Positions 1-11,879 of a stretch of DNA of 64,000 bases are shown in pieces. The translations under genes and the position numbers were made by a program. The DNA is from Rhynchopus sp. YZ270_cl-10 (lineage: Eukaryota; Euglenozoa; Diplonemea; Diplonemida; Diplonemidae): positions 62,001 to 126,000 of the forward strand of contig OZ037834.1 in the NCBI GenBank assembly GCA_964035575.1. The letters run 5' to 3'. The notes under the pieces were generated by a model, which saw only the letters and a list, made by a program, of their open reading frames with translations, ran no database searches and had not been told where the DNA came from. Position 1 is the first letter of the stretch. Each line of letters opens with the position of its first letter.

Positions 1-46
1 TCCGTTGCAATGTCGACGTGCAGACAATCACAATACCACTTGATTT

Positions 47-133
47 TTACCCCGCGTAAAGGCGTGAAAAGGCGCGTATAGGACCGAACAGGTCCGTCCG
101 TACACGCCTTTACGCGCCTATACGCGGGGTAAA
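47..133. mobile_element. Short hairpin MITE (TTTACCCCGCGTA termini)
   Basis: The two ends are inverted copies of TTTACCCCGCGTA, and the arms also share the AAAGGCG/CGCCTTT block. It has no coding capacity. The sequence looks like a small foldback element. A target duplication is not clear. Confidence 0.5.
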
Positions 134-493
134 GATCAGGTGGCAATAGCTCTGCAAACATCTCGCTAACTGCGGACTGAGCACGAAGCTGGGAGGATTC
201 CGTTCTCGTCACTAGTGGATAACGCTGGTCCTGGGCCAGCACGGCCGCACCGATGCAACCCTGACATCAGCGGACTATGTCGCTCATCTCTGGTGTACCC
301 CAACGCTTGAAAACCGCTACGCGCCAATTAATTACCCTGCAAGGGGAGCGGAAGCTAGCACACTGCCCCCTTCGGGAGTTGCGAAGGGTGCATATGATAT
401 GAACACGCCGTTGCTGTCCGGAAGAGGCTTTCAAAACAGTGGATATTGATCGATGCCCCCGTCGGCTGATGTGAATAAAAAAAAGTTGATTTG

Positions 494-815
494 AAATACA
501 AAGCCCTCTCGTGAACAGTGTACCTTTGGGCGCATTAAAATATGCAAAATATGGGCACAATATGGGCGCCTTTTTTGCCCATATCCGCCCATATGGGCAA
601 AAAAGGCGCCCATATTGCGCCCATATCCTGTTTTTTGGGGTGCCCATATTAGCAGCTGCCCATGAGCGTTCCATCTATGATATAAGTTACTTCAACGTCG
701 TATACACGGCTGTACTGGGGTGGACACCCAAACCATGCAGGCCTACATCTATTTCCGTGGTTTTACATCTGATATGTGTGCTACTCCCGCTTCCACTCAT
801 CAGCCAGATGAACGG
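494..815 (+). repeat. SINE-like repeat R1, split by a hairpin insertion
   Basis: The left part (about 494-531) carries the R1 core CTCGTGAACAGTGTACC. The right part (about 690-815) carries GGTGGACACCCAAACCATGC and ends in GAACGGGGATCATT. In uninterrupted copies (35465, 41870) these parts are contiguous, so the material between them, including the palindrome at 549-627, is an insertion. R1 occurs at least seven times in this window, always in plus orientation. No clear tRNA-type A/B boxes were seen, so the class is uncertain. Confidence 0.55.
549..627. repeat. Near-perfect 79-bp palindrome (ATGGGC motif)
   Basis: ATATGGGC-type blocks and GGCGCCTTTTTT / AAAAAAGGCGCC are arranged as a long inverted repeat with a loop of a few bases. 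It would fold into a single extended hairpin. It interrupts an R1 SINE-like repeat. Confidence 0.6.
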
Positions 816-1084
816 GGATCATTGCAAACACAGGGACACGAATCCTGTGTGGTTTAGGGTCCTGTTGGGTTGCGTTGGGACCCCAAAAAAAAAAATGGGG
901 TTAAAATAAGGTTACAAGGGGACAGGTTGGGATATCTAGGGGGGGGAGGATGTGTCAGGGATGTCGTCTTGTTGTTGAGCCTTTTTGTGGCGTGGGGGGT
1001 TGTGGCATCTCTTTGTCGAAAGACAAGGATTCGCTATAGAAAGGTGTGGGGGGAGATGAAACAGCATACTGGCTGCTTGCCCTA

Positions 1085-1338
1085 GGCAATACCCGAAGGC
1101 GAATTCGTATTACCGTCTTCGTAAAAATGTTCGACCGTAATAAAGTTCGTCCTTTTCAGTATTTTTCTGGAAGTTCGTCCTTTTTTACGGGCGAACATTT
1201 TTACGAAGACGGTGACCCTTTCTTCTATATTCGCCTTATATTCGGTCGAATCCGATATCCGATATAGGGCGAATATGGTCCAGGAATTTTGGGAATCCGA
1301 ATATAGGGCGAATACGAATTCGCCTTTGGGATATTGCC
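1085..1338. mobile_element. TA/CTAG-flanked TIR element (GGCAATACCCGAAGGCG)
   Basis: The termini GGCAATACCCGAAGGCG and its imperfect inverse are flanked by TA on both sides, within CTAG. Inside is a second inverted repeat (about 1111-1214, TTCGTAAAAATGTTCG arms), suggesting one foldback nested in another. A shorter relative with the same terminus lies at 17223-17308. No ORF of note is present. Confidence 0.6.
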
Positions 1339-1384
1339 TAGTTGAAGCATGCAGACAGAAGAGGATAACAAAGAAAGGTTTACC

Positions 1385-1720
1385 GTATTCGTAAAAATGT
1401 TCGACCGTAAAAAAGGACGAACTTCCAGAAAAATACTGAAAAAGACGAACATTAGTACGGTCGAACATGTTTGCGGTATTTTTTTGTGATAGTGGTGTGG
1501 CCAGAATTCAAAAAAATGTACTTCTAATGTACCCCAAAAACCGGGTTTCGGGCCACACCACTATCACAAAAAAATTTCTACCACCAACTGTACTTATGTT
1601 CGACCGTAAAAAAGGACGAACTCCAGAAAAATCCGGAAAAGGACGAACTTTATTACGGTCGAACATATTTACGGTCGAATATTAGTACGGTCGAATATAT
1701 TTACGAATACGGTATAAGAT
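1385..1720. repeat. Cluster of TTCGACCGTAA foldback repeats with a nested MITE
   Basis: Two inverted-repeat copies built from ATGTTCGACCGTAA and GGACGAACTTCCAG lie at about 1391-1476 and 1597-1715. Between and partly within them, about 1482-1580, is a separate hairpin whose arms contain TTTTGTGATAGTGGTGTGG. The same TTCGACCGTAA arms occur inside the element at 1085-1338. Confidence 0.5.
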
Positions 1721-2521
1721 GATCCTAAGCCTCTTTGTGCTTAGTCACCTTCAACAAAAGAGGTTCAAGGTGCAAAACGCCTCACCGGGCACACCGGCGG
1801 ACGCAGGGTACTGAAAAAAAAAAGAAGTGAAATAAAGTGAATTTTGACACTGTGTAGATCAAGGCGAATGCTGCAGGCTAAATAAAAGCTAAATAAAGGA
1901 ACACATGAAGATGCGTTTTTGAAACAGGGTTACGACGTGCACAACCTCGCTGTGGAGACGAGGTAAAAGAAGAAGAACATGGTGTGTACTCAAATATGTC
2001 ACCAAAAAAAAAATAGGGGCTAGACTACGTATCGATCCTCATCAGGACGCAAGTTCAAAAGATTTCCCGTCCTCTTCAAGATAGGTTGCAGTAAGGCAAT
2101 CAGACTCGCTGAATGCGCCACAGATGGGTTACGGTTTGCTAGGTGCTCCACAGGGGGTTCTTTTCGTACACATGGCTCCCACCCCCTGTGGGCATACCTG
2201 CTGTGTGGTAATGAAGACCCACAGAAACAATAGAGAGATTGACAGCGCAACACGCCTCTGGGACGCAGGGCACTGACTCTCTGTGGGGATCTGGAAGAAA
2301 ACAGAGTGGAGATTTGCACAAAACTGTGGCAACACAACCCCGAGGCAACTACAGTACTCCAAACAATTTGTCAAAAAAAAAAGAGGGGCTGAGAAAGTCT
2401 ACCATATCAAGCCCTCTCGTGGCTGTGTACCTATGGGGGTGTGTGGAGATGTCACACTGTAGTTGAAAACGTACTAAAACGCATCTCAGTCTAGCGCATG
2501 CAAAGGGTGCAAACAAAAGAA

Positions 2522-2600
2522 TAGTTGATACAGGCGCACCTCCGACCCACTGTACGATGCCAGCCATCCGAATGAAAGCACAAAAAGACCCTGCGGCCAA
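2522..2600 (+). repeat. Dispersed repeat R2
   Basis: This is a copy of a roughly 80-95 bp repeat containing ACGATGCCAGCCATCCGAAT and ACCCTGCGGCC. Other copies lie at about 30955-31015, 61488-61578 and 62170-62262. Two of the copies sit inside introns of the NIFK/Nop15 gene, so it is interspersed rather than genic. The class is unknown (SINE or MITE). Confidence 0.55.
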
Positions 2601-3169
2601 CTAAAACAAGACACGCAAAGACTAAGACAAAAACTCCTACCCGAGGAGGGCCTGAAAGATGATGCTGTGTGCAGCGCTGTGCAGGGTACAAACACAGCCA
2701 TCCCTACTTGAGGGGACAACCCACCCCACATGAAGCCACTCAAAACACCTTACCCCCAGTGTCCCCGGAAACACATTTTGTGACATTTTTTTACGTTTGT
2801 ATTCGATCCAAAAACACCACCTGGGATATTGATTTTCTCTACGAGGGTTGGCAAAGTGGGGGTACACACACACAACAGTGAAGTAAATGACTTGAGACTT
2901 GTGGTTTTACCGGAAGACAAATGGTGAAGTAAAACCACAACCTCAAAACCACTTTACCTCCCCATCGCTACAATGTGCACGCCACGCAGCAATCCTCTCG
3001 TCCAAAGGGTGCTGCCCTGTATACTATAGTACATGGGGTTTATAGGTTGAGGTGGGGTGCTATGCATCACTCCTCTTAAGACCAGGCGCAAGCTTAAGAG
3101 CGACTCTAATGGGTCGGTCTCGTGGGACTTGTCTTACGGCCGATCGAATTGAGACGTGACTTTTTCTTA

Positions 3170-3318
3170 ACGACCTCAGCAGTTGCAGATCTACGCGCTG
3201 AACTTAAGCATATCACTCAGCGCAGGAAAAGAAAGCAACAGCGATGCTCCTAGTAACGGCGAGTGAACAGGGCAGAGCCCAAGCCTGAACCGGCAATTTG
3301 TCGGCATGTGGTGCACAC
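3170..3318 (+). rRNA. LSU (28S) rRNA 5' fragment, truncated
   Basis: The sequence contains the conserved LSU 5' landmarks in order: CGACCTCAG, GCTGAACTTAAGCATATCA, then AGGAAAAGAAA, CCTAGTAACGGCGAGTGAAC and AGAGCCCA. These match the start of eukaryotic LSU rRNA after ITS2. The match stops at about 3316, where a TIR element begins. No 5.8S core was recognised in the preceding 250 bp. With only about 150 nt left and the rest displaced by repeats, this is probably a pseudogene or a relic of an rDNA unit. Confidence 0.8.
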
Positions 3319-6300
3319 GACGGTGAAGTAACGGGTGTTACAAGTGGGGTTACATGTAACTTTTGTTACATGTAACCCCACTTGTAACCCACTTGTAACT
3401 CACTTGTAACTCACTTGTAACTCACTTGTAACCCACTTGTAACCCACTTGTAACTCACTTGTAACCCACTTGTAACTCACTTGTAACTCACTTGTAACTC
3501 ACTTGTAACTCACTTGTAACCCACTTGTAACTCACTTGTAACCCACTTGTAACCCACTTGTAACTCACTTGTAACTCACTTGTAACTCACTTGTAACTCA
3601 CTTGTAACCCACTTGTAACCCACTTGTAACTCACTTGTAACCCACTTGTAACTCACTTGTAACTCACTTGTAACTCACTTGTAACTCACTTGTAACTCAC
3701 TTGTAACTCACTTGTAACTCACTTGTAACCCACTTGTAACCCACTTGTAACCCACTTGTAACCCACTTGTAACCCACTTGTAACCCACTTGTAACTCACT
3801 TGTAACTCACTTGTAACTCACTTGTAACTCACTTGTAACTCACTTGTAACCCACTTGTAACCCACTTGTAACCCACTTGTAACCCACTTGTAACCCACTT
3901 GTAACCCACTTGTAACCCACTTGTAACCCACTTGTAACTCACTTGTAACCCACTTGTAACTCACTTGTAACTCACTTGTAACTCACTTGTAACCCACTTG
4001 TAACTCACTTGTAACTCACTTGTAACTCACTTGTAACTCACTTGTAACCCACTTGTAACTCACTTGTAACTCACTTGTAACCCACTTGTAACTCACTTGT
4101 AACTCACTTGTAACTCACTTGTAACCCACTTGTAACCCACTTGTAACCCACTTGTAACTCACTTGTAACCCACTTGTAACTCACTTGTAACTCACTTGTA
4201 ACCCACTTGTAACTCACTTGTAACTCACTTGTAACTCACTTGTAACCCACTTGTAACCCACTTGTAACCCACTTGTAACCCACTTGTAACCCACTTGTAA
4301 CCCACTTGTAACTCACTTGTAACCCACTTGTAACTCACTTGTAACCCACTTGTAACTCACTTGTAACTCACTTGTAACTCACTTGTAACTCACTTGTAAC
4401 CCACTTGTAACTCACTTGTAACTCACTTGTAACTCACTTGTAACCCACTTGTAACCCACTTGTAACCCACTTGTAACTCACTTGTAACCCACTTGTAACT
4501 CACTTGTAACTCACTTGTAACCCACTTGTAACTCACTTGTAACTCACTTGTAACTCACTTGTAACCCACTTGTAACCCACTTGTAACCCACTTGTAACTC
4601 ACTTGTAACTCACTTGTAACTCACTTGTAACCCACTTGTAACTCACTTGTAACCCACTTGTAACTCACTTGTAACTCACTTGTAACTCACTTGTAACCCA
4701 CTTGTAACCCACTTGTAACCCACTTGTAACTCACTTGTAACCCACTTGTAACTCACTTGTAACTCACTTGTAACTCACTTGTAACCCACTTGTAACCCAC
4801 TTGTAACCCACTTGTAACTCACTTGTAACTCACTTGTAACCCACTTGTAACCCACTTGTAACCCACTTGTAACCCACTTGTAACTCACTTGTAACTCACT
4901 TGTAACTCACTTGTAACCCACTTGTAACCCACTTGTAACCCACTTGTAACCCACTTGTAACTCACTTGTAACTCACTTGTAACCCACTTGTAACTCACTT
5001 GTAACTCACTTGTAACCCACTTGTAACCCACTTGTAACCCACTTGTAACCCACTTGTAACCCACTTGTAACCCACTTGTAACTCACTTGTAACTCACTTG
5101 TAACCCACTTGTAACTCACTTGTAACTCACTTGTAACCCACTTGTAACTCACTTGTAACCCACTTGTAACTCACTTGTAACTCACTTGTAACCCACTTGT
5201 AACTCACTTGTAACTCACTTGTAACTCACTTGTAACCCACTTGTAACCCACTTGTAACCCACTTGTAACTCACTTGTAACTCACTTGTAACTCACTTGTA
5301 ACCCACTTGTAACTCACTTGTAACCCACTTGTAACTCACTTGTAACTCACTTGTAACTCACTTGTAACCCACTTGTAACCCACTTGTAACCCACTTGTAA
5401 CTCACTTGTAACCCACTTGTAACTCACTTGTAACTCACTTGTAACTCACTTGTAACCCACTTGTAACCCACTTGTAACCCACTTGTAACTCACTTGTAAC
5501 TCACTTGTAACCCACTTGTAACCCACTTGTAACCCACTTGTAACCCACTTGTAACTCACTTGTAACTCACTTGTAACTCACTTGTAACCCACTTGTAACC
5601 CACTTGTAACCCACTTGTAACCCACTTGTAACTCACTTGTAACTCACTTGTAACCCACTTGTAACTCACTTGTAACTCACTTGTAACCCACTTGTAACCC
5701 ACTTGTAACCCACTTGTAACCCACTTGTAACCCACTTGTAACCCACTTGTAACTCACTTGTAACTCACTTGTAACCCACTTGTAACTCACTTGTAACTCA
5801 CTTGTAACCCACTTGTAACCCACTTGTAACCCACTTGTAACCCACTTGTAACCCACTTGTAACCCACTTGTAACCCACTTGTAACTCACTTGTAACCCAC
5901 TTGTAACTCACTTGTAACTCACTTGTAACTCACTTGTAACCCACTTGTAACTCACTTGTAACTCACTTGTAACTCACTTGTAACCCACTTGTAACCCACT
6001 TGTAACTCACTTGTAACCCACTTGTAACTCACTTGTAACTCACTTGTAACCCACTTGTAACTCACTTGTAACTCACTTGTAACCCACTTGTAACTCACTT
6101 GTAACTCACTTGTAACTCACTTGTAACTCACTTGTAACCCACTTGTAACCCACTTGTAACTCACTTGTAACTCACTTGTAACCCACTTGTAACCCACTTG
6201 TAACTCACTTGTAACCCACTTGTAACTCACTTGTAACTCACTTGTAACCCACTTGTAACTCACTTGTAACTCACTTGTAACCCACTTGTAACTCACTTGT

Positions 6301-8322
6301 AACTCACTTGTAACTCACTTGTAACTCACTTGTAACCCACTTGTAACCCACTTGTAACTCACTTGTAACTCACTTGTAACCCACTTGTAACTCACTTGTA
6401 ACTCACTTGTAACTCACTTGTAACCCACTTGTAACCCACTTGTAACTCACTTGTAACCCACTTGTAACCCACTTGTAACTCACTTGTAACCCACTTGTAA
6501 CCCACTTGTAACTCACTTGTAACCCACTTGTAACTCACTTGTAACTCACTTGTAACTCACTTGTAACCCACTTGTAACTCACTTGTAACTCACTTGTAAC
6601 TCACTTGTAACCCACTTGTAACCCACTTGTAACTCACTTGTAACCCACTTGTAACTCACTTGTAACTCACTTGTAACCCACTTGTAACCCACTTGTAACT
6701 CACTTGTAACTCACTTGTAACTCACTTGTAACCCACTTGTAACTCACTTGTAACTCACTTGTAACCCACTTGTAACTCACTTGTAACTCACTTGTAACCC
6801 ACTTGTAACTCACTTGTAACTCACTTGTAACTCACTTGTAACTCACTTGTAACTCACTTGTAACCCACTTGTAACCCACTTGTAACCCACTTGTAACTCA
6901 CTTGTAACTCACTTGTAACTCACTTGTAACTCACTTGTAACCCACTTGTAACTCACTTGTAACTCACTTGTAACTCACTTGTAACTCACTTGTAACCCAC
7001 TTGTAACCCACTTGCAACCCACTTGTAACCCACTTGTAACCCACTTGTAACCCACTTGTAACCCACTTGTAACCCACTTGTAACCCACTTGTAACTCACT
7101 TGTAACTCACTTGTAACCCACTTGTAACCCACTTGTAACCCACTTGTAACCCACTTGTAACCCACTTGTAACTCACTTGTAACTCACTTGTAACCCACTT
7201 GTAACCCACTTGTAACCCACTTGTAACTCACTTGTAACCCACTTGTAACTCACTTGTAACTCACTTGTAACCCACTTGTAACTCACTTGTAACTCACTTG
7301 TAACTCACTTGTAACCCACTTGTAACCCACTTGTAACCCACTTGTAACCCACTTGTAACCCACTTGTAACCCACTTGTAACTCACTTGTAACCCACTTGT
7401 AACTCACTTGTAACCCACTTGTAACTCACTTGTAACTCACTTGTAACTCACTTGTAACTCACTTGTAACCCACTTGTAACTCACTTGTAACTCACTTGTA
7501 ACTCACTTGTAACCCACTTGTAACCCACTTGTAACCCACTTGTAACTCACTTGTAACCCACTTGTAACTCACTTGTAACTCACTTGTAACCCACTTGTAA
7601 CTCACTTGTAACTCACTTGTAACTCACTTGTAACCCACTTGTAACCCACTTGTAACCCACTTGTAACTCACTTGTAACTCACTTGTAACTCACTTGTAAC
7701 CCACTTGTAACTCACTTGTAACCCACTTGTAACTCACTTGTAACTCACTTGTAACTCACTTGTAACCCACTTGTAACCCACTTGTAACCCACTTGTAACT
7801 CACTTGTAACCCACTTGTAACCCACTTGTAACCCACTTGTAACCCACTTGTAACCCACTTGTAACCCACTTGTAACCCACTTGTAACCCACTTGTAACCC
7901 ACTTGTAACCCACTTGTAACCCACTTGTAACCCACTTGTAACCCACTTGTAACCCACTTGTAACTCACTTGTAACCCACTTGTAACCCACTTGTAACCCA
8001 CTTGTAACTCACTTGTAACTCACTTGTAACCCACTTGTAACCCACTTGTAACCCACTTGTAACCCACTTGTAACTCACTTGTAACTCACTTGTAACCCAC
8101 TTGTAACCCACTTGTAACCCACTTGTAACCCACTTGTAACCCACTTGTAACCCACTTGTAACCCACTTGTAACCCACTTGTAACCCACTTGTAACCCACT
8201 TGTAACCCACTTGTAACCCACTTGTAACCCACTTGTAACCCACTTGTAACCCACTTGTAACTCACTTGTAACGGTTTTTCACTTGTAACGTTACTTGTAA
8301 TGTAACATACTTCACCGTCGTG
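3316..8322. mobile_element. TIR element 1 carrying the 11-bp satellite
   Basis: The left end CACGACGGTGAAGTA and right end TACTTCACCGTCGTG are inverse copies. The left end continues with ACGGGTGTTACAAGTGG, which is repeated almost exactly at the left end of element 2 (8334). The whole interior is an array of an 11-bp unit that resembles the ACTTGTAA/TTACAAGT sub-terminal sequence. It has no coding capacity. It interrupts LSU rRNA sequence. Confidence 0.6.
3372..8271. repeat. 11-bp tandem array (CYCACTTGTAA), about 445 copies
   Basis: The array is an unbroken run of CCCACTTGTAA and CTCACTTGTAA units that differ almost only at the second base (C or T). One rare third variant (TTGCAA) is seen near 7012. 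The order of C and T variants is not random: the order at 4565 to about 5140 recurs at 5236 to about 5810, an offset of 671 bp or 61 units. Open frames on the minus strand are a by-product of repetition without stops. Confidence 0.95.
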
Positions 8323-8333
8323 CATTGCACCTT

Positions 8334-10553
8334 CACGACGGTGAAGTAACGGGTGTTACAAGTGGAGTTACAAGTGAGTTACTAGTAACTTTTGTTACAT
8401 GTAAAGTTACAAGTGCCACTTGTAATATACACGTATATTACATGTACCCATGTATATATTACACTGTACACGCAGCAAATCCCTCATCCACACTCACGCA
8501 GAACCCATATTTCTCAAAAAAAAAAGACACGTTTTTAACTATGTCCCGTACTTCCAGCAAGCGGACTGCGCCAGACACACGGTTGTCACCACAGAGAATC
8601 GAATCCAGAGCATGTTTGTGTCGTTCGCGGTCCTGGCTCTGTGGGAGGACAGACGCGCCCCTACCCTCAGTCTTCTCATTTGTGGCTGGTGGGTAGGAGG
8701 GGGACCAGAAGAATGCACCGAGGTCCCAGGTCCTTGAACTGGACCAAGACACAGGCGGGCAAGCTCCGTCGGCGCAAGACGCCCTGCAAACGTCCGCCCT
8801 CTCTGGTCGCAGTCCCATGTCTTCGCAGGATAAGGGTTGCCGATGCTGTGAGAGGAGCGTGAATCCGGTCGTGTTGATAGCCCCAGGCTGTGAAAACATA
8901 AAAAACACGGACCTAAAAGACGCGGAGGTTTTCAAGCGTCCAACGGTAGGCATAGCCCTATGTGAAGGTCACTACGAGACGATCGGCCCACAGCGGAGGA
9001 GGGGGATGTCCGAGATGTGTCGACGGCTTTGTTGAGGATCGCAGTCAGAGCGACGCTGAACCCCTTGGACCTGGATCAGCGCCCCATGTCGACCTCGAAC
9101 CCCGGGGAAGCTTTTGAGCTATGCTTGGGTAAGCCAGAGGAGGACTTCTGCTTCTGCCCGGTGGAGGGGTGCAAAAAGGGAATCATCGCACAGACGGACG
9201 TGAAGTCTTTCACCCGCGATCAGCTTCTGGGGCACTTGAGACGCCACAAAGACAAGGAAGAGTAGGTTCTGTCTTTCTTCGGCTACAAAAGATGCGTCAG
9301 TGAGGACTGTTTTGCCCTCCTGAAGAAATCACAGAGCGCATGCAGGAGCTGTACACACCTCATGAAAAAGGTGCCCCTGCCAGGGATCGAGGAACGCCTC
9401 ACGCATGCCCTGAGGGAATGCCCACACTGGACATGATTGGCACAACCAGGTTCAAGCTGAAGGGGACTTGCCCACCAGACCTTCTCCATCGCTACACCCT
9501 TATCTTTCAGAGGGTTCTAGCATCAGGATAAGAGGGCTTGGACCAAGTTTGCTGTGTTCTTCACCGTCCTGCACAGGGACCGTGGGGGGGGGGGGGGGGG
9601 GGGGACGAGCTGGGTCACAAGAGGCCAAACGGAGGTGCTACAACTCCTGGAGACAGGACCTAGACTGGTGGGATGCGGGTGAGTGGTCGAATATGTGGGA
9701 GCGAGCTCTGTCTGAAGTGCAAGCACGGCCGAAGTGGACGCCAGGTGACACGTTGGAGGCTCGCCAGAAACGTTCCCGCGTGAAAACGGCTGCAGGACTC
9801 CCTGGCCAAGCGCTGACCGCCCTCACCAGCGACGGCCTCGCCCCTCACGGACCGGAAACGTTGGCTAAACTGAAGGGTAAGCACCCAGCCTTTCGGAACA
9901 CTGTAGGGAGTACATGCAGCGCAAGCTTGACGAGTCGAAGCGGAACCTCGAGGCTCTTAAAGACCTCAAGGACTCACAGCATGCGTTCTACATCTTGCGC
10001 TTCTGTGAGGGTTTCTGCAAGATGGTGTTCTACATGCGTGGAATATCATGCGTGGACCTAGGGGAGGACTACCTTCGGGACTTTGACGCGGAGGTGGACA
10101 AGTGTTTGGCGGCGGTCCTGCACGATGAGCATGGGAAGATTCCGGAGCTGGCCCGCCTGCAGGCAGCGCTCCCCATCGCCATCGGAGGCCTAGGCGTACG
10201 TCGCACTGCGGATCACTGGCCGGCAGCGGTCCTAGCGTCGCAGGCGGGGTGCCTCAAACTTGCCACGCAGTTGGACCCCGATTTTGAATGGGACCAAACC
10301 AGGTGGAAGAATGCATTCGTCGTTTAAAAAAAAAATTCTGTCGTACTGATCCGGGTACATGTAACCGGCTCCTCCCCGCAGACCGTACTGTGTTAAATAC
10401 CACCCAGCCCCACCAAACACCACCAATTTCAGGCAGAATCAGGTGGTGGTGCATGTAATATACATGGAACGTTACAAGTGGCACTTGTAACGGTTTTTCA
10501 CTTGTAACGTTACAAGTAACTTCACTTGTAATGTACTATACTTCACCGTCGTG
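8334..10553. mobile_element. TIR element 2 carrying a decayed LINE
   Basis: It starts CACGACGGTGAAGTAACGGG and ends TTCACCGTCGTG, the same termini as element 1 and only 11 bp downstream of it. Both ends carry TTACAAGT/ACTTGTAA motifs; the right end shares GGTTTTTCACTTGTAACG with the right end of element 1. Instead of a satellite, the middle holds LINE-type coding remnants (9086-10327). No transposase was found, so it is non-autonomous or internally replaced. Confidence 0.6.
9086..10335 (+). pseudogene. Degraded non-LTR retrotransposon (LINE) with zinc finger and RT remnants
   Basis: Three pieces in different frames resemble one LINE protein. The first (from ATG 9086) has a C2H2-like finger, CPVEGC followed by HLRRH. 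A second piece near 9266-9430 is Cys-rich and continues in another frame. A third (about 9660-9890) contains GLAPHGPETLAKLKGKHPA, typical of the region just before the RT domain. The fourth (9914-10327) contains ALPIAIGGLGVRRTADHW, typical of the region just after the RT palm. The palm itself with its catalytic Asp pair is missing, so there is an internal deletion near 9895. An A-rich tract follows at 10326. It cannot be functional; family placement is by motif memory only. Confidence 0.65.
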
Positions 10554-10569
10554 CAGGTATGTGGACACA

Positions 10570-10730
10570 GCACACATCGGTCCTAAGGCAAGGTGTTACA
10601 TGCTCGCCTCAAAGCTACAATCTCACAGTGCTTCGTTGTAGGATTGCCGAAAGGGAAAGCGTGAACATTCCGCTACCTGAATGCAGAGAATGAGTGGCAA
10701 CACATTGGCTATCCTGTTGACCATTTCCAC
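10570..10730 (+). rRNA. LSU rRNA internal fragment
   Basis: GGTCCTAAGGC, then AGGATTGCCGAAAGGGAAA, ACATTCCGCTACCTGAATG and GTGGCAACAC follow the order seen in the LSU segment around GGTCCTAAG...CGAAAGGGAA...ATTCC...GGCAACGC. This segment belongs well downstream of the 5' fragment at 3170, and the intervening LSU sequence is absent. It is interpreted as part of a rearranged rDNA relic. Confidence 0.6.
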
Positions 10731-10734
10731 TGGA

Positions 10735-10830
10735 CAGTCGGTCCTAAGGCAAGGTGTTGTAGGATTACCGAAAGGGAAAAGCGTAGAAACACAGACCAAG
10801 GAGTCTAACGACACAGAGGTAACCTACCGC
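10735..10830 (+). rRNA. Second, chimeric LSU rRNA scrap
   Basis: It repeats CGGTCCTAAGGCAAGGTGTT and AGGATTACCGAAAGGGAAA from the fragment at 10570, then joins to GAAACACAGACCAAGGAGTC, a landmark that in intact LSU lies upstream of the GGTCCTAAG segment. The order is therefore scrambled, which supports pseudogene status. An alternative is a genuinely fragmented LSU, as in some euglenozoans. Confidence 0.55.
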
Positions 10831-11036
10831 ACGGCTTTTACTTTTTTATTCTTCCGACGAATTCCTCCACACAAAACCTTGCAGCAACCAACGCCCGAGG
10901 CAGCTGCCACCCCTCATCCCAAGAAGGGTGGAGGTTTCCTCCCCCCGCTGATACGATCGTGGATATGGACACAGCCTCTTGCTGCTTCCATGACCCATAC
11001 ACTTCTTCCTTAGAGAACAGCCATGCTATTGTATAC

Positions 11037-11878
11037 ATATGGACTCGTCCGGAAACCCCTCTGGTAAGATTCATCCTTTTGGGTATTTTTGGGTTTTTTT
11101 GATGATGTCCCCCACAAAAAGTGCATCTAGGTGATATTCTGATATGAAAATAGGTTTTTGGGGGGGTCTGAGGCTATATTTTCGCTTTTTAATCAGATTT
11201 TCAGCCTTTTATTGTCGTTCTTCTGGATCTCTTCTCTCTTTCTCTTAATCCTGCCATGCCGCCTTGACAAGGTTTCATTGACCTCTGTCAAATCTACTGG
11301 ATCAATGCCAGGGACTTTTGCTTTGCGGGTCACCTTGGATGTGGAGACTCCATAGTAAATACAGGTTCCCTCCATGTCAGAGTACACGCTGAAATGACAC
11401 GACTGTTGCTCGGGTAGCAGTACACAGAAGAAAAGAGATTGATGGAAAGAAGGGTGCACTGATACGTATGAGTACGAGGGAATGAGATAACAAAGGCCTC
11501 TGTGTGGGGAAGCTCGCGCAGGGCACCGACAATGACCCCTACGGTAAGGATCTCCTGACAACAAGAATCATCAGAGAGATGGTTCGAAACGACACCAAGT
11601 GTGCGTCGCACCCATTCTTACCGTGTTTCTCGACAAAAAAGTGAACTTCACTGCTGTCATTGCCACGTTTATGAAATGTCCAAAAATACGTAAAAAAATA
11701 TAAGTAAAAAGGGGGGGAGCGGAAATAAACAAAATAATGATCAAAATATGCCCTCTGGGGTGGTAGGTGTATGGCGGGTATCAAAAAATTGGGTTGTTTG
11801 GGTGTTTTGAGCAGAAAAACCTCAAAAAACCCCCAAAAGGATGAATCTTACCAGGAGGGTTTCCGGACGGACCCATAT
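11037..11878. mobile_element. 842-bp TIR element with about 48-bp arms
   Basis: The left arm contains CGTCCGGAAACCCCTCTGG and AAGATTCATCCTTTTGGG; the right arm carries the near-exact inverse. The interior has a 61-codon minus-strand frame from an internal ATG to 11193 ending in a Lys/Arg-rich tail, with no recognisable domain. No transposase was seen, so it is likely non-autonomous. A target duplication could not be fixed because the outer bases are palindromic (ATAT). Confidence 0.55.
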
Positions 11879-11879
11879 A

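Noticed and set aside
3372-8271. CRISPR or centromeric-type array
   Set aside because: Units are contiguous 11-mers without spacers, in a eukaryotic genome, bounded by TIRs. Not CRISPR; centromere identity cannot be judged from sequence.
5677-8325. Minus-strand frames with VTSGLQVGYKW repeats
   Set aside because: They come from the 11-bp array; T variants and C variants only toggle one residue and no start context or conserved ends exist.
8459-8953. 164-codon minus-strand frame near the left end of TIR element 2
   Set aside because: No domain, overlaps similarly long plus-strand frames, and lies in the decayed LINE region.
11193-11564. Minus-strand frame ending in a Lys/Arg-rich tail inside the TIR element at 11037
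   Set aside because: Only 61 codons from an ATG, no recognisable family, and no transposase motif; noted under the element but not called as a gene.
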